DNA of 64,000 nt from Enterococcus cecorum DSM 20682 = ATCC 43198 (GCF_000407565.1 NZ_ASWI01000004.1:1072001-1136000); one strand, 5' to 3'. Counted from the stretch's first letter, positions 25,376 to 35,933 are shown. Notes: generated by a model from the letters alone, not told the origin. Made by a program: numbers and translations.

Positions 25376-26065
25376 CTATTTACGATAGCCTTTTCCTAAT
25401 TTTTTCTCCCAGGCATTCAAAATTCTTGAAGTCGTGAAAGTCAAAATAAAGTAAATGGCTGCAGCGACATATAAAGGAGTCAAAGGAATATAAGAAGAAC
25501 TAATCACAATTTGAGCACTATTCATTAATTCATAGATACCAATTGTTGATAATAGTGATGAGTCTTTAATTAACACAATGAACTCATTTCCTAAAGGTGG
25601 TAAAATATTCCGTAAAGCTTGCGGTAAAATAACATAACGCATGGCTTGAGCTGGACGTAAACCTAGTGAGGCCGCGGCTTCTTGTTGACCAAAATCAACC
25701 GCGTTAATTCCCCCACGAACGATTTCCGCTACATACGCCCCAGAGTTCAATGAAATGGCGATAATTCCTGGAAATAGTCGGCCAAAATCAAGACTCAAAA
25801 TACCTAAATCAACAGTAGGTAGTTTAAATAATCCTTGAAGCAAGCCAAATGCGATTAAAATTTGCACAAGCATCGGTGTACCACGCAACACTTCAATGTA
25901 AATATTAGCAAACCAACGTAATGGCTTGATTTTTGATAATTTCATCAAAGCAATCACCACACCAATGATGGTCCCTAAAATGACAGTAATCACTGAGATA
26001 ATTAAAGTGATGATTGTACCCGATATAAAATACGGATAAAATTCCTTTAAGAAAGAAAAATCCAT
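25376..26065 (-). CDS. glnP: Polar amino acid ABC transporter permease (GlnP-like)
   Basis: A 229-residue His/Glu/Gln/Arg-type permease with about five membrane helices, beginning at [19 protein letters not shown]. The EAA loop that docks to the ATPase is [33 protein letters not shown]. Unlike the large Lactococcus GlnP fusion, it has no attached substrate-binding domain; that is supplied by the next gene upstream. Confidence 0.92.
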   Translation of the reverse strand: MDFSFLKEFYPYFISGTIITLIISVITVILGTIIGVVIALMKLSKIKPLRWFANIYIEVLRGTPMLVQILIAFGLLQGLFKLPTVDLGILSLDFGRLFPGIIAISLNSGAYVAEIVRGGINAVDFGQQEAAASLGLRPAQAMRYVILPQALRNILPPLGNEFIVLIKDSSLLSTIGIYELMNSAQIVISSSYIPLTPLYVAAAIYFILTFTTSRILNAWEKKLGKGYRK

Positions 26066-26080
26066 TGTTAAAACTCCAAT

Positions 26081-26899
26081 CTATTTGCTTGCTTGTTTAT
26101 CAGCAAGTTCTGTATTCTTTTCGATGAATTCATTAATCTTGTCTTCATCTTTTAACTTATTGATTACTTTATTAATTTTTGCTTTTAATTCTTTGCTATC
26201 TTTTTTCAAAGCGATGGCATATGATTCGTTATCACTTGATTTTAATTTTGCATCCGCGATTGCTAATTCAGGGTTTTGTTCTACATAAGATTTGGCAACG
26301 GCACTTTCTAATACTAAAGCATCAAGAGAGCCTTGTTTCACTTCAACAATTAAGTTAGGCACTTTTGCCAATGAAACTAATTGTGCTTTTGGTAATTGAC
26401 TCGTTACAACAGATTCTTGAACAGAACCTTTTTGGGCGCCGACTTTTTTATCTGCTAATGCTTTCACATCGGCATATTTTTCAGCATTTTCTTTCTTCAC
26501 AACAACTAATTGTTCTGGAACAAAGTAGTTTTCAGAAAAGTCAAATGTTTTCTTACGTTTATCTGTTGCAGAAATTCCTGAAATCGCCACATCTGCTTTA
26601 CCTTGATCAAGAGCGGTTAATACTGCGTTAAATTCCATATCCATAAATTCAACCTTAACGCCTAATTCTTTACCGATTTCATTTGCTAAATCCACATCCG
26701 CACCGACAATTTTATCTTTGCCGTTCACTTTAGTATGGAATTCAAATGGTGCAAAGTCTGCAGAAGTTGCAACTTTCAATACCTTTGCATCTTGAATTTG
26801 TTTTAATTGATTGCTACTTTCTTTTTTGTCTGAAGAACCACAGGCAGCTAATGCGAATGTTAATGCTGCCACACCTACTAAACCAAATACTTTTTTCAT
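26081..26899 (-). CDS. glnH: Amino acid ABC transporter substrate-binding lipoprotein
   Basis: A 272-residue family 3 solute-binding protein. The signal peptide MKKVFGLVGVAALTFA ends in the lipobox LAAC, so it is a lipoprotein on the outer face of the membrane. The mature part has FAPFEF, GADVDLANEIGKELG, DVAISGIS and FDFSENYF, all typical of polar amino acid binders. Start is ATG at 26897-26899 with AAGGAG at 8 nt; an upstream in-frame GTG lies inside the Shine-Dalgarno region. First gene of the operon. Confidence 0.92.
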   Translation of the reverse strand: MKKVFGLVGVAALTFALAACGSSDKKESSNQLKQIQDAKVLKVATSADFAPFEFHTKVNGKDKIVGADVDLANEIGKELGVKVEFMDMEFNAVLTALDQGKADVAISGISATDKRKKTFDFSENYFVPEQLVVVKKENAEKYADVKALADKKVGAQKGSVQESVVTSQLPKAQLVSLAKVPNLIVEVKQGSLDALVLESAVAKSYVEQNPELAIADAKLKSSDNESYAIALKKDSKELKAKINKVINKLKDEDKINEFIEKNTELADKQASK

Positions 26900-27118
26900 A
26901 TGAGACACTCCTTATTTTTATGCATTTTTATTTAATATTCCAACTATATTATGCATATTAACACATAATCTTGAAAAAAGAAACTAAAAAATGCAAAAAA
27001 ATTGAATATTTTTTCATCGTTTTTTTGGTAACGTTTTCTATTAATAACTAAATTATTCGCATAATACTAAGAAATTATGCCATTCAATCAACAATTAATA
27101 TTTATGCAAAAACAATAT
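26900..27118. other. Intergenic region upstream of the ABC transporter operon
   Basis: AT-rich, no coding frame. A possible minus-strand promoter (TTTCAA, 17 bp, CATAAT) lies around 26950-26985. No clear operator was found; a cre-like stretch near 27028 has two mismatches and is not called. Confidence 0.4.
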
Positions 27119-27159
27119 ACAAAAAAAGCGAAGAAGCCTAGTATAAGGTTCCTTCACTT
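27119..27159 (-). terminator. Terminator of the fatty acid synthesis operon
   Basis: Minus-strand stem AAGTGAAGGAACCT / AGGCTTCTTCGCTT (13 of 14 pairs) followed by seven T residues, just after the accA stop codon. Confidence 0.83.
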
Positions 27160-27163
27160 TCAC

Positions 27164-27949
27164 TTAATATTTTCTAAATCTTTGATAGCGTCGTTTGTGT
27201 AATTCGTCCACTGATAACTGACATAATTGCTTCAAAGTATAGACTAATTCGATACGCACTTGAGCGATGATTTCTTGATGGGTCAAAGCTCTTTCTTGCA
27301 TGACTTCAGGAATCACTTTATCAATAATCCCTAATTCCTTTAATTCTTTTGCTGTGATTTTCATTAATTCACTGGCTTCATTTGCTCTTGAACCATCTTT
27401 CCATAATATAGAAGCAAATCCTTCTGGTGAAAGTATCGCATATATAGCATGTTCCATCATCCAAACCTCATCGCCTAGTGCCAAAGCTAAGGCGCCACCA
27501 CTACCCCCTTCTCCGATAATAATGGCAATAATCGGTACTTTTAAGTCAGACATTTCAAGAAGATTCCTAGCAATGGCTTCCCCTTCACCACGTTCTTCTG
27601 CACCAATCCCACAGAAGGCGCCAGCGGTATTAATAAAGGTAATCACTGGACGATGAAATTTTTCAGCTTGTTTCATTAATCTGAGCGCTTTTCGGTAACC
27701 TTCAGGATGTGCCTGTCCAAAGTTGCGTCGGAGATTTTCTGGTAGATTTTTACCTTTTTGGATTCCAATAACAGTCACCGGTTTTTGATCTAACAAGGCA
27801 ATCCCGCCAACAACAGCTTCATCATCAGCAAATAGCCGATCCCCATGAAATTCTTGAAAATCAGTGAATACTTGTTCAAAAAGGTCTAGAGCAGTCAGAC
27901 GATCTTGTTTACGAGCTAACTTGACAATTTCAGCAGCTGTCTTACTCAT
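27164..27949 (-). CDS. accA: Acetyl-CoA carboxylase carboxyltransferase subunit alpha
   Basis: With AccD this forms the carboxyltransferase that moves CO2 from carboxybiotin to acetyl-CoA, giving malonyl-CoA. The 261 residues show [58 protein letters not shown] and [15 protein letters not shown]. It lacks the long N-terminal stretch of the E. coli protein, as usual in Lactobacillales. Last gene of the fab/acc operon; overlaps accD by 8 bp. Confidence 0.97.
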   Translation of the reverse strand: MSKTAAEIVKLARKQDRLTALDLFEQVFTDFQEFHGDRLFADDEAVVGGIALLDQKPVTVIGIQKGKNLPENLRRNFGQAHPEGYRKALRLMKQAEKFHRPVITFINTAGAFCGIGAEERGEGEAIARNLLEMSDLKVPIIAIIIGEGGSGGALALALGDEVWMMEHAIYAILSPEGFASILWKDGSRANEASELMKITAKELKELGIIDKVIPEVMQERALTHQEIIAQVRIELVYTLKQLCQLSVDELHKRRYQRFRKY

Positions 27950-28814
27950 TTGACAACCATCCTTTCTGCGTATGAAGTTTGATAAGGGTACTTAAGCGTG
28001 TGCGCAACTCATTTCTTGGGACGATTTGATCGATAAAACCATGTGCCAATAAAAATTCAGCCTTTTGAAAATCATCAGGTAGTTCTTGTTTTAAAGTTTG
28101 TTCAATCACACGTCGGCCAGCAAAACCAATTAACACCCGTGGTTCAGCCAAAATAATATCCCCTTGCATGGCAAAACTTGCAGTAACCCCACCAGTTGTC
28201 GGATCTGTCAGTACCGTAATATAGCATAAACCAGCATTGCTATGCGCCTTTACTGCAGCAGAAATTTTAGCCATTTGCATCAACGAAAAGATTCCTTCTT
28301 GCATCCTAGCTCCACCAGAAGCGGTAAATAAAACGACTGGCAAGGACTTTTGTGTAGCATATTCAAAAAGACGCGTAATCTTCTCACCCACAACGGTCCC
28401 CATACTGCCCATAATAAAGTTCGCATCCATGATACCAATCACAATGGTTTGTCCATCAATTTTAGCAATTCCCGTTAAAACTGCCTCATGTAAGTGGGTT
28501 TTACTTTGCATTTGACTAATTTTTTCTTGATAGCCGGGAAATTGTAAGGGGTCTTTGGTGACTAAATCAGTATCAAATTCAACAAAACTTTTTTTATCGA
28601 CAGTAATCGCTAGTCTTTGCCAGGCGTTTAGTCTAAAGTGATAGCCACAATTGGGACAACTTTTTTCTTGTCCAATCTCTTTCGTATAAATGGTCTTTTT
28701 ACAGTTGGGACATTTAGCCCACAAATTATCAGGTACACTAGGCTGATTTTTGGGGTGTTCTTCACGATTGGGTGAAATACGAATATAATCTTTTTTCTTC
28801 CTAAATAAAGCCAT
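27942..28814 (-). CDS. accD: Acetyl-CoA carboxylase carboxyltransferase subunit beta
   Basis: A 290-residue AccD. A four-cysteine zinc ribbon ([20 protein letters not shown], then NCGYHF) at about residues 34-57 precedes the crotonase-like core with [23 protein letters not shown] and [12 protein letters not shown]. Pairs with AccA in the carboxyltransferase. 11 bp after accC. Confidence 0.97.
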   Translation of the reverse strand: MALFRKKKDYIRISPNREEHPKNQPSVPDNLWAKCPNCKKTIYTKEIGQEKSCPNCGYHFRLNAWQRLAITVDKKSFVEFDTDLVTKDPLQFPGYQEKISQMQSKTHLHEAVLTGIAKIDGQTIVIGIMDANFIMGSMGTVVGEKITRLFEYATQKSLPVVLFTASGGARMQEGIFSLMQMAKISAAVKAHSNAGLCYITVLTDPTTGGVTASFAMQGDIILAEPRVLIGFAGRRVIEQTLKQELPDDFQKAEFLLAHGFIDQIVPRNELRTRLSTLIKLHTQKGWLSNE

Positions 28815-28825
28815 TTACTCACTTC

Positions 28826-30193
28826 CTAGTTCAAACTTTCTTGCCAAGCGGGTAAAAATGTTTCTTGTAAAAATGAAGTATCATAATCACCAGCAATGAC
28901 ATTGGGATGACTAATCAAGTCCATTTGAAACTCAGCGTTAGTCGTGACACCATCAGTTACTAATTCACCAAGCGCACGTTGCATCTTCATCAGTGCTTCA
29001 AAACGCGTTTGACCATGCACGATAATCTTGGCAATCATCGAATCATAAAATGGTGGAATAGCATAACCCGAATACATCGCGCTATCCACTCTTAACCCCA
29101 TGCCGCCACTTGGTAATAGTAGATTTTCGATTTTACCAGGGGCAGGGGCAAAATGAAAGGCTGGGTTTTCAGCATTAATCCGACATTCAATCGCATGACC
29201 ACGCAACTTAATATCTTCTTGTTTAATGGTTAATTTTTCACTAGCAGCTACTTCGATTTGTTTTTTCACCAAATCAATCCCTGTCACCATCTCAGTAATA
29301 GGATGCTCTACTTGGATACGGGTATTCATTTCCATAAAATAAAACTGACCAGACAAATCCATCAAAAACTCAATCGTCCCAGCATTTTCATAAGACACCG
29401 CTTTTGCTGCTTTGACCGCAATCGCACCAAGTTTTTCACGATTCGTTTCAGAAATCACAACAGATGGTGATTCTTCTAATACTTTTTGATTATTGCGTTG
29501 TAAGGAACAATCACGTTCACCAAAATGAAGGACATTCCCATATTTATCGCCTAACACTTGCACTTCAATGTGTCTAGCTGGATAAATAATTTTTTCTAGA
29601 TACATTTCATCATTACCAAAGGCGGATTTTGCTTCTTGTTGGGCAGAAGTAAAGGCACCTGGTAATTCAGCTTCAGATAATACTTTACGAATGCCCTTAC
29701 CACCACCACCTGCCGCAGCCTTCAGCATGACAGGATAGCCCACTTGATTGGCAATTTCTAGTGCTTCTTTGACATCGACAATCGCTCCATCGCTTCCTGG
29801 AATGACTGGTATACCTGCTTTTTTCATCAATTGGCGCGCATGAATCTTATTCCCCATTTCATCAATGGTTTGGCTTTTGGGACCAATGAAGGTGATATGG
29901 CAAGCCTCACACATTTCAGCAAACTGACTATTTTCTGATAAAAAGCCAAAGCCTGGATGGATGGCCTCCGCTTTCGTCAAGACCGCAGCGCTTAAAATTT
30001 GTTGTTTATTTAAATACGATTCGCTTGCTTTACTTGGGCCAATACAAACAGCTTCATCGGCTAATTCAGTATGCATAGCTTCTCTGTCAGCTTCAGAATA
30101 CACCGCCACCGTTCTTATTCCTAATTCACGACAAGCGCGAATAATTCTGACCGCAATTTCTCCACGATTTGCAATTAATACTTTTGAAAACAT
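28826..30193 (-). CDS. accC: Acetyl-CoA carboxylase biotin carboxylase subunit
   Basis: A 455-residue biotin carboxylase with the ATP-grasp fold: N-terminal KVLIANRGEIAVRIIRACRE, glycine-rich ATP loop KAAAGGGGKGIRKV, and FMEMNTRIQVEHPITEMVTG with the catalytic Glu and Arg. It carboxylates the biotin of AccB using ATP and bicarbonate. Cotranscribed with fabZ upstream (6 bp). Confidence 0.98.
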   Translation of the reverse strand: MFSKVLIANRGEIAVRIIRACRELGIRTVAVYSEADREAMHTELADEAVCIGPSKASESYLNKQQILSAAVLTKAEAIHPGFGFLSENSQFAEMCEACHITFIGPKSQTIDEMGNKIHARQLMKKAGIPVIPGSDGAIVDVKEALEIANQVGYPVMLKAAAGGGGKGIRKVLSEAELPGAFTSAQQEAKSAFGNDEMYLEKIIYPARHIEVQVLGDKYGNVLHFGERDCSLQRNNQKVLEESPSVVISETNREKLGAIAVKAAKAVSYENAGTIEFLMDLSGQFYFMEMNTRIQVEHPITEMVTGIDLVKKQIEVAASEKLTIKQEDIKLRGHAIECRINAENPAFHFAPAPGKIENLLLPSGGMGLRVDSAMYSGYAIPPFYDSMIAKIIVHGQTRFEALMKMQRALGELVTDGVTTNAEFQMDLISHPNVIAGDYDTSFLQETFLPAWQESLN

Positions 30194-30199
30194 TTGCCT

Positions 30200-30628
30200 C
30201 TATCCAATCATAAATGTGAGCTCGGCTTCAGCAACTTTTTTGCCGTCTACACGCGCAATTCCCTTACCTAAGCCGGCATTTGCTTTAATTTTTAGAATCT
30301 CAACTTCCAAAATCAAAGTATCTCCAGGTGTTACTTTTTTGCGAAATTTTGCTTTATCAATCCCACCAAAATAGGCAGTCTTTCCTTTAAATTGTGGTAA
30401 TGATAATAAAGCAACTGCGCCTGCTTGGGCCATAGCTTCTACAATTAAAACGCCAGGCATCACAGGCTCATGTGGAAAGTGCCCTTGAAAGAAAGGTTCA
30501 TTGATTGTCACATTTTTCTTCGCCACAATTCTTTGCCCTTCCATTAATTCCTCAACACGATCAATAAGTAACATAGGATAACGATGTGGAATGATTTCTT
30601 TGATTTGTACAATATCCATTAATGACAT
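30200..30628 (-). CDS. fabZ: 3-hydroxyacyl-ACP dehydratase FabZ
   Basis: A 142-residue hotdog dehydratase. The catalytic His is in [21 protein letters not shown] and follows [14 protein letters not shown]. It removes water from 3-hydroxyacyl-ACP during elongation. A FabN-type (isomerase) activity cannot be read from the sequence; if the organism makes unsaturated fatty acids a second fabZ/fabN-like gene would be expected elsewhere. Confidence 0.96.
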   Translation of the reverse strand: MSLMDIVQIKEIIPHRYPMLLIDRVEELMEGQRIVAKKNVTINEPFFQGHFPHEPVMPGVLIVEAMAQAGAVALLSLPQFKGKTAYFGGIDKAKFRKKVTPGDTLILEVEILKIKANAGLGKGIARVDGKKVAEAELTFMIG

Positions 30629-30630
30629 GT

Positions 30631-31107
30631 TTATCCCTCTTTTACAGTAAATAATACTTGGTTATATTCAACCATTTCTTCGTTGGAGACATTTATCTCT
30701 ACAATTTCACCATCAATGTCACTCGTAATTTCATTCATGACTTTCATCGCTTCAATAATGCAGACGACTTCCCCTTTTTTGACCTTATCGCCAACTTGCT
30801 TAAATGGGGCTTTGTCTGGAGATGGTTTTAGATAAGCCACGCCCACTAATGGCGATTGAATGGTCAGGACATCTTCTACCACTTTGTTCGTACTTTCTGA
30901 CGCTTGAACTGATGGAGTAGTGCTTTGAGAACTTGGTAATTCTGTCACTCCCACTGATTCTTGTTGGATGGGACTAGAGTTAAGCACAACACGATTTTGC
31001 TCATTTTTACTTAGATAAAGCGAAACATCTGCTTGCTTTAAATCAAATTCGCGCACATCAGAATCATTAAATAGCAAAAATAACTCTTTAATCTCTGCTA
31101 AATTCAT
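30631..31107 (-). CDS. accB: Acetyl-CoA carboxylase biotin carboxyl carrier protein
   Basis: A 158-residue BCCP. The N-terminal helical domain (1-35) is joined by a Ser/Thr/Gln-rich linker to the biotinyl domain, where EAMKVMNEI holds the lysine that is biotinylated. The domain thumb [21 protein letters not shown] is intact. Overlaps fabF by 4 bp. Confidence 0.97.
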   Translation of the reverse strand: MNLAEIKELFLLFNDSDVREFDLKQADVSLYLSKNEQNRVVLNSSPIQQESVGVTELPSSQSTTPSVQASESTNKVVEDVLTIQSPLVGVAYLKPSPDKAPFKQVGDKVKKGEVVCIIEAMKVMNEITSDIDGEIVEINVSNEEMVEYNQVLFTVKEG

Positions 31108-32345
31108 GCTTCATCCTCCCATCGTTTCAATAAAATAACCGCATTGTGACCACCAAAACCAAGTGAATTACTCATCGCATAATCAAAAGTCGCATCCATT
31201 GCTTGATTTTTAACTACATTTAAAGTAATTTCTGGATCTTGCTGGGAAACATTAATCGTTGGTGGAATAAATTGATGTTGCAACGCCAATAAAGTCGCCA
31301 CTGCTTCAACACCGCCTGCAGCACCTAGTAAATGACCGGTCATCGATTTGGTAGAACTCACATAAGTATTTAAATAATTCTCACCCAAGCCATAATGAAT
31401 CGCCACTGCTTCAGACTTATCATTCGCCGGCGTGCTAGTCCCATGTGCATTGATGTAACCAATCTTATCAGGTGTGACATTGGCTTCTTGCATGGCTAAT
31501 TTCATCGCTTTACCGGCCCCAGAACCATCTGGATTAGGCGCAGTCATATGATAAGCATCACAATTTGCCCCATAACCGACCACTTCACCCAAGATAGTCG
31601 CCTTTCGAGCTAAAGCATGTTCTAAAGATTCAAGCAGTAATACACCAGCACCTTCTCCCATCACAAAGCCATTGCGATCAACATCAAACGGAATCGATGC
31701 ATGGTTAGGATCCTCACTTGTTGATAGTGCAGTTAAAGAAGCAAAACCGGCAATCCCGATTTCACAAATAGTTGATTCAGAACCACCCGCTAACATCACA
31801 TCGGCATAACCATGCTTAATATTTCTAAAAGCTTCACCAATCGAATGCGTTCCGGAAGCACATGCAGTTACGGTAGTCGTACAAATTCCTTTTGCGCCCA
31901 CACGTAAGGCAATATTTCCTGCAACCATATTGGTAATCGACATTGGGACAAAAAGAGGTGAAACACGTTTGGGGCCTTTTTCATTCATCCGCGTAACTTG
32001 CTCTTGAATTGTAGGCAATCCGCCAATCCCTGAACCAACCATCACCCCAAAACGATCCTGGTCAATGTTTGTTACATCCAATTTTGCCATTTCCATCGCA
32101 TCTAAAGCCGCATGGATACCATAAATCGAGAACAAATCCATCCGTTTTAAATCTTTTTTGACAAAATATTTTTCTAATGGGAAATCCTTGACCTCACCTG
32201 CTACATGTATTCCTGTCTGGCTAGCATCGAATTTCGTAATCGGGCCAATCCCATTTTTACCAGTTTTTAAACTATCTAAAAAGCTATCCGCATCATTACC
32301 AATTGGCGAAACAATACCATAGCCTGTAATTACGACACGAGTCAC
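31104..32345 (-). CDS. fabF: Beta-ketoacyl-ACP synthase II FabF
   Basis: A 413-residue condensing enzyme with the Cys-His-His triad: Cys in [16 protein letters not shown], His in [14 protein letters not shown] and His in [16 protein letters not shown]. It extends acyl-ACP with malonyl-ACP. Start is GTG at 32343-32345 ([10 protein letters not shown]), 8 nt after AGGAG; the longer open frame would begin at a GTG inside the Shine-Dalgarno. Confidence 0.97.
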   Translation of the reverse strand: MTRVVITGYGIVSPIGNDADSFLDSLKTGKNGIGPITKFDASQTGIHVAGEVKDFPLEKYFVKKDLKRMDLFSIYGIHAALDAMEMAKLDVTNIDQDRFGVMVGSGIGGLPTIQEQVTRMNEKGPKRVSPLFVPMSITNMVAGNIALRVGAKGICTTTVTACASGTHSIGEAFRNIKHGYADVMLAGGSESTICEIGIAGFASLTALSTSEDPNHASIPFDVDRNGFVMGEGAGVLLLESLEHALARKATILGEVVGYGANCDAYHMTAPNPDGSGAGKAMKLAMQEANVTPDKIGYINAHGTSTPANDKSEAVAIHYGLGENYLNTYVSSTKSMTGHLLGAAGGVEAVATLLALQHQFIPPTINVSQQDPEITLNVVKNQAMDATFDYAMSNSLGFGGHNAVILLKRWEDEA

Positions 32346-32356
32346 TTGAAACACTC

Positions 32357-33091
32357 CTATCCATTCATCACTAATCCACCATCAACATTAATCACTTGGC
32401 CTGTAATATAAGGACTCTTCGCTAAGAAAACTGCAGTATTTGCAATATCTTCTACTTGACCAAAATGTTGTAATGGTATGTTTTTTGTCATCTCTTCACG
32501 AATTTTGTCACTAAGCTCGCTAGTCATATCTGTTTCGATAAAACCAGGGGCAATCGCATTGCAAGTAATTTTGCGTGGGGCAATTTCCCGAGCGACTGTC
32601 TTCGTAAATCCGATTAACCCCGCTTTACTGGCTGCATAATTCGCTTGACCGACATTTCCCATTAACCCTGAAACACTCGAGATATTAATAATTGTTCCTT
32701 TTCGTTGCTTTAACATACCCATTAATAATTGCTGTGTCATGTTAAAACTGCCTGTTAAATTCACTTTCAAAACTTGTTCAAAATCTTGTTCATTCATTCT
32801 TAACATCAATTTATCATTGGTAATTCCCGCATTATTGACCAAAATAGTCACAGGAGCAAATTCATTCGCTTGTTTGACCATTTGTTTGACTTCCTCTGAA
32901 TTAGAAATATCTCCAGAAATACCAATACAATTCACACCTAAAGCCTTGATTTCGGCAATGAGTGCTTCACTGACTGGGCGTCGACCATTTAAGATAATAT
33001 GCACACCTTGTTTCGCAAATGCCTTGGCAATCGCTAGGCCAATTCCTCGTGTACTACCTGTGATAAATGCTGTTTGTCCTTTTAAATCCAT
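32357..33091 (-). CDS. fabG: 3-oxoacyl-ACP reductase FabG
   Basis: A 244-residue short-chain dehydrogenase: NADPH motif TGSTRGIGLAIA, NNAG near residue 87, and the Ser-Tyr-Lys triad in INISSVSGLMGNVGQANYAASKAG. Reduces 3-oxoacyl-ACP. C-terminal ITGQVINVDGGLVMNG is typical. Confidence 0.97.
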   Translation of the reverse strand: MDLKGQTAFITGSTRGIGLAIAKAFAKQGVHIILNGRRPVSEALIAEIKALGVNCIGISGDISNSEEVKQMVKQANEFAPVTILVNNAGITNDKLMLRMNEQDFEQVLKVNLTGSFNMTQQLLMGMLKQRKGTIINISSVSGLMGNVGQANYAASKAGLIGFTKTVAREIAPRKITCNAIAPGFIETDMTSELSDKIREEMTKNIPLQHFGQVEDIANTAVFLAKSPYITGQVINVDGGLVMNG

Positions 33092-33102
33092 TTTTACCTC
33101 GT

Positions 33103-34032
33103 TTATTTTCCTTTTTCCGCTAATAACACTTGTAACGTCTCTTCATTTTCAACACGAAACAGTTGAATCGACTTATCTATTTTCTTTATAAAACCTGATA
33201 AGACCTTGCCAGGACCTACTTCAATCATTTCCGTAATCCCCATGCTTTGTAAAGTGGCGATACTTTCATAAAAGCGAACCGGTGATTGAACTTGCAATTC
33301 TAATAAATGTGCGATTTCTTCTTTAGGCACCACTTTTGCAGTTGTATTACTAATAACCGGTATTTTAGGTGCATGGAAAGCCACTGTTTGAAATAAGTCA
33401 TGTAGATTTCTTCCAGCTGGCCGAAGCAAAGCCGTATGGAAAGGGCCACTCACATTTAACTCGATCATTCTTTTGACACCCGCACGATGTAATAAAGTCA
33501 CCGCTTCATCTACCGCGTCCACTTCACCACCAATAACAATCTGATTGGGCGTATTATAATTAGCTGGGGCAACCACTCCTAAATGACTCGCTTTTTGACA
33601 ACATTCTTCTATGGTTTCAATCGGTGCATTCATAATTGCCACCATTTTTCCTGTGCCAGTTGGAGCGGCTTGTGTCATATACAGACCACGTTTTGCAACA
33701 ATCTTTAATGCTGTTGGAAAATCTAAAACCTCGCTAGCAACTAAAGCCGTGTATTCTCCTAAACTTAATCCCATGACTGCATCTGGTTGTATTTGATATT
33801 CAGATAACAAACGTAAAATAGCCACACTAACCGTCAAAATTGCTGGTTGGGTATATTGCGTTAAGTTTAATTGTTCATTTTCTTCAAAACATAACTTCTT
33901 CATATCTATACCCAAGATTTCACTTGCTTCATTAAATGTTTGATCAACAATCGGATATTTTTCAGCCAAATCGCGCCCCATTCCAAAATATTGTGCGCCT
34001 TGTCCACTAAATAAAAAAGCCGTTTTTGTCAT
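33103..34032 (-). CDS. fabD: Malonyl-CoA:ACP transacylase FabD
   Basis: A 309-residue malonyl transferase with the GLSLGEYTALV nucleophile motif and GPFHTALL, which holds the catalytic His. FLFSGQGAQYFGMG is at the N-terminus. Start is ATG at 34030-34032 with AAGGAG at 7 nt. In related genomes fabK lies between acpP and fabD; here the gap contains only a terminator. Confidence 0.96.
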   Translation of the reverse strand: MTKTAFLFSGQGAQYFGMGRDLAEKYPIVDQTFNEASEILGIDMKKLCFEENEQLNLTQYTQPAILTVSVAILRLLSEYQIQPDAVMGLSLGEYTALVASEVLDFPTALKIVAKRGLYMTQAAPTGTGKMVAIMNAPIETIEECCQKASHLGVVAPANYNTPNQIVIGGEVDAVDEAVTLLHRAGVKRMIELNVSGPFHTALLRPAGRNLHDLFQTVAFHAPKIPVISNTTAKVVPKEEIAHLLELQVQSPVRFYESIATLQSMGITEMIEVGPGKVLSGFIKKIDKSIQLFRVENEETLQVLLAEKGK

Positions 34033-34079
34033 ACCTAGCTCCTTCACTCTATCAGGTGTTTTTTTCTAGCAATTAATAG

Positions 34080-34113
34080 TGAAAAGACAGGAAATGGTGT
34101 TTCTCCTGTCTTT
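34080..34113 (-). terminator. Hairpin between acpP and fabD
   Basis: Minus-strand 10-bp stem AAAGACAGGA / TCCTGTCTTT with an 11-nt loop and a short T run. It follows acpP by about 7 bp and would limit readthrough into fabD-accA, so that ACP could be made in excess. Possibly left where fabK was lost. Confidence 0.6.
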
Positions 34114-34119
34114 ATTTGA

Positions 34120-34356
34120 TTAATTTTGGTTATTTGCCACAAAGTTAACTAAATCTTCTACTGTTTGGATGCCTTCTTCTGTTTCGATTTTAACATCAAA
34201 TGCATCTTCAATTTCATTAATCACTTGGAATAAATCTAAGCTATCTGCCTCTAAATCTTCTTGTAAATTCGTTGTTAATAAGATTTCTCCAGCTTCTTTA
34301 TCTAATTCCTCTGCAACAATTTCTTGAATTTTTCCAAGAATTTCTTCTTTAGTCAT
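34120..34356 (-). CDS. acpP: Acyl carrier protein
   Basis: A 78-residue ACP; the phosphopantetheine is attached to Ser39 in [16 protein letters not shown]. Acidic and helical, as expected. Start is ATG at 34354-34356 with GGAGGA upstream; a TTG five codons earlier overlaps the Shine-Dalgarno. Confidence 0.96.
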   Translation of the reverse strand: MTKEEILGKIQEIVAEELDKEAGEILLTTNLQEDLEADSLDLFQVINEIEDAFDVKIETEEGIQTVEDLVNFVANNQN

Positions 34357-34405
34357 TATATAATCCTCCAAAAATGTTTTTTCTAAATTTATTTGTTTAC
34401 GATTT

Positions 34406-35371
34406 TTAAATGGTTGTTAAGATATGTCCGTAACTTAAGCCCCCACCAAAACCGGAAAACACAAGTTGTTGATGCGAATTCATCTGGATTATTCCTTTTT
34501 CTACCGACTCCGATAATAACAGAGGAATCGATGCTGCCGATGAATTACCATAATATTCCATATTTTGCAAAAATTTTGCGCGGTCCACCTTTAATTTCTT
34601 CGCCATAATATCAAGAATTCTGACATTGGCTTGGTGTAAAAGAAAATAGTCAACGGAGTCTTTAGCTTCTCCTAAAAATTCGTCTAAGCTATTTGCTACC
34701 GTTCGTGTCGTAAAATCAAAAATATCACGGCCCTTCATGTTTAACTTATCAGAAATCATTTCTTGGGATAAACGAAAAGGACTCTGATTGGCAATAAACC
34801 CGCTCGTTAATGACTGTGCATAATGACCATCTGCATAACAGCGACTTTTGATAATCCCAAATTCTTCACTCGAACGTACGAGTACTCCCGCGGCAGCATC
34901 ACCAAATAAGACACTTGTTGTGCGATCTTGCCAATTCACTACTTTGCTTAAGGTCTCCCCACCGATAATCATTCCGACTTGACCCGCTGGCAAATCATGA
35001 AGCAATCCTTTAGCTGTGTGCAAGGCATAGACAAACCCCGCACAAGCAGCTGTAAGATCAAAAGCGAAGGCCTGATGCGCATCTATGGCTCCTTGAACTT
35101 GACAAGCAACCGATGGACTTTGATAATCAGGTGTCATCGTCGCCACCAGAATAAAACCAATTTGTTCAGGAGATATGTTAGCTTTATCTAATAGTTGACG
35201 TGCAACATTGATGCATAGATCAGATGTATTTTCTGTTTCAACAATGTGGCGAGTCTTGATACCTGTTCGCGAATAGATCCATTCATCAGAAGTATTCATC
35301 ATTTTGGACAAGTCTTCATTGGTGATTATTTTTTGGGGAACATAATGTGCAGTTTGAAAAATTTGCAACAC
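34406..35371 (-). CDS. fabH: Beta-ketoacyl-ACP synthase III FabH
   Basis: A 321-residue initiation synthase. Cys110 in [14 protein letters not shown], His in [10 protein letters not shown] and Asn in [11 protein letters not shown] form the active site; it condenses acetyl-CoA with malonyl-ACP. GTG start (35369-35371). It lies 17 bp after fabT and begins the biosynthetic part of the operon. Confidence 0.96.
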   Translation of the reverse strand: MLQIFQTAHYVPQKIITNEDLSKMMNTSDEWIYSRTGIKTRHIVETENTSDLCINVARQLLDKANISPEQIGFILVATMTPDYQSPSVACQVQGAIDAHQAFAFDLTAACAGFVYALHTAKGLLHDLPAGQVGMIIGGETLSKVVNWQDRTTSVLFGDAAAGVLVRSSEEFGIIKSRCYADGHYAQSLTSGFIANQSPFRLSQEMISDKLNMKGRDIFDFTTRTVANSLDEFLGEAKDSVDYFLLHQANVRILDIMAKKLKVDRAKFLQNMEYYGNSSAASIPLLLSESVEKGIIQMNSHQQLVFSGFGGGLSYGHILTTI

Positions 35372-35388
35372 AATGATACATCCTATTC

Positions 35389-35829
35389 TTACTTATATTC
35401 TTGTAAAAATGAATGTAAATTATTCAAAGCCTTGAGCAATGCTTGTGACTCCGCTTCATCCATTCCTACTAATATAGCCTTAATCATTTCGCGATGAAAA
35501 TGTTGGTGTACGCGATATAATAATCGGCCTTTTTTTGTCAAACCTAATTTCACTACCCGGCGATCATCTTCACTGCGAATTCTTTCCACATAGCCTTTTT
35601 TCACCAACTTATTAATGGCGATGGTCAGGGTACCCACAGTAATGGACAATTCTTTTGCAACTTCTGAGGTGGTCTTTTTCTTATACATACTAATCGCTTC
35701 AATCGTATGCATTTCTGTAATTGATAAATCATTGAACTGGGACTTCTTTAGCTCAGATTCTTCAATCACCAAGATATCATTAAATACATCGACTAATAAC
35801 TGATTAATTTGTTCGTAATTATTTTCCAT
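35389..35829 (-). CDS. fabT: MarR-family fatty acid synthesis repressor FabT
   Basis: A 146-residue MarR regulator with the winged HTH in TTSEVAKELSITVGTLTIAINKLVKKGYVERIRSEDDRR (about residues 52-92). In streptococci and enterococci FabT, with acyl-ACP as corepressor, represses the fab operon by binding TTTGATnnTCAAA sites. Three such sites sit upstream of this gene (35849-35861, 35865-35877, 35934-35946), so identity and autoregulation are well supported. Confidence 0.93.
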   Translation of the reverse strand: MENNYEQINQLLVDVFNDILVIEESELKKSQFNDLSITEMHTIEAISMYKKKTTSEVAKELSITVGTLTIAINKLVKKGYVERIRSEDDRRVVKLGLTKKGRLLYRVHQHFHREMIKAILVGMDEAESQALLKALNNLHSFLQEYK

Positions 35830-35848
35830 ATTGCTTTCACCTAGATAG

Positions 35849-35877
35849 TTTGATATTCAAAAGATTTGATAATCAAA
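35849..35877 (-). promoter_or_regulatory. Tandem FabT operators at the fabT start site
   Basis: Two perfect inverted-repeat boxes, TTTGATATTCAAA (35849-35861) and TTTGATAATCAAA (35865-35877), lie directly downstream of the -10 box of the fabT promoter, covering the start site. They match the FabT consensus for Lactobacillales. Confidence 0.88.
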
Positions 35878-35905
35878 CTATATCTAATCTCCTTTCATTT
35901 TGCAA
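35877..35905 (-). promoter_or_regulatory. Promoter of the fabT-fabH-acpP operon
   Basis: Minus-strand -35 TTGCAA (35900-35905), 17-bp spacer, -10 TATAGT (35877-35882). Flanked by FabT boxes on both sides. Confidence 0.75.
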
Positions 35906-35933
35906 GCCTTTTTTGCAAATTTATGTAAAAAAT

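Noticed and set aside
27028-27042. cre-like site TGGTAACGTTTTCT upstream of the ABC transporter
   Set aside because: Two mismatches at conserved cre positions and more than 120 bp from the start codon.
27300-27656. 118-codon plus-strand open frame opposite accA
   Set aside because: Antisense shadow of a conserved gene.
32739-33191. 150-codon plus-strand open frame across fabG/fabD
   Set aside because: Antisense shadow; spans two real genes and lacks a ribosome site.
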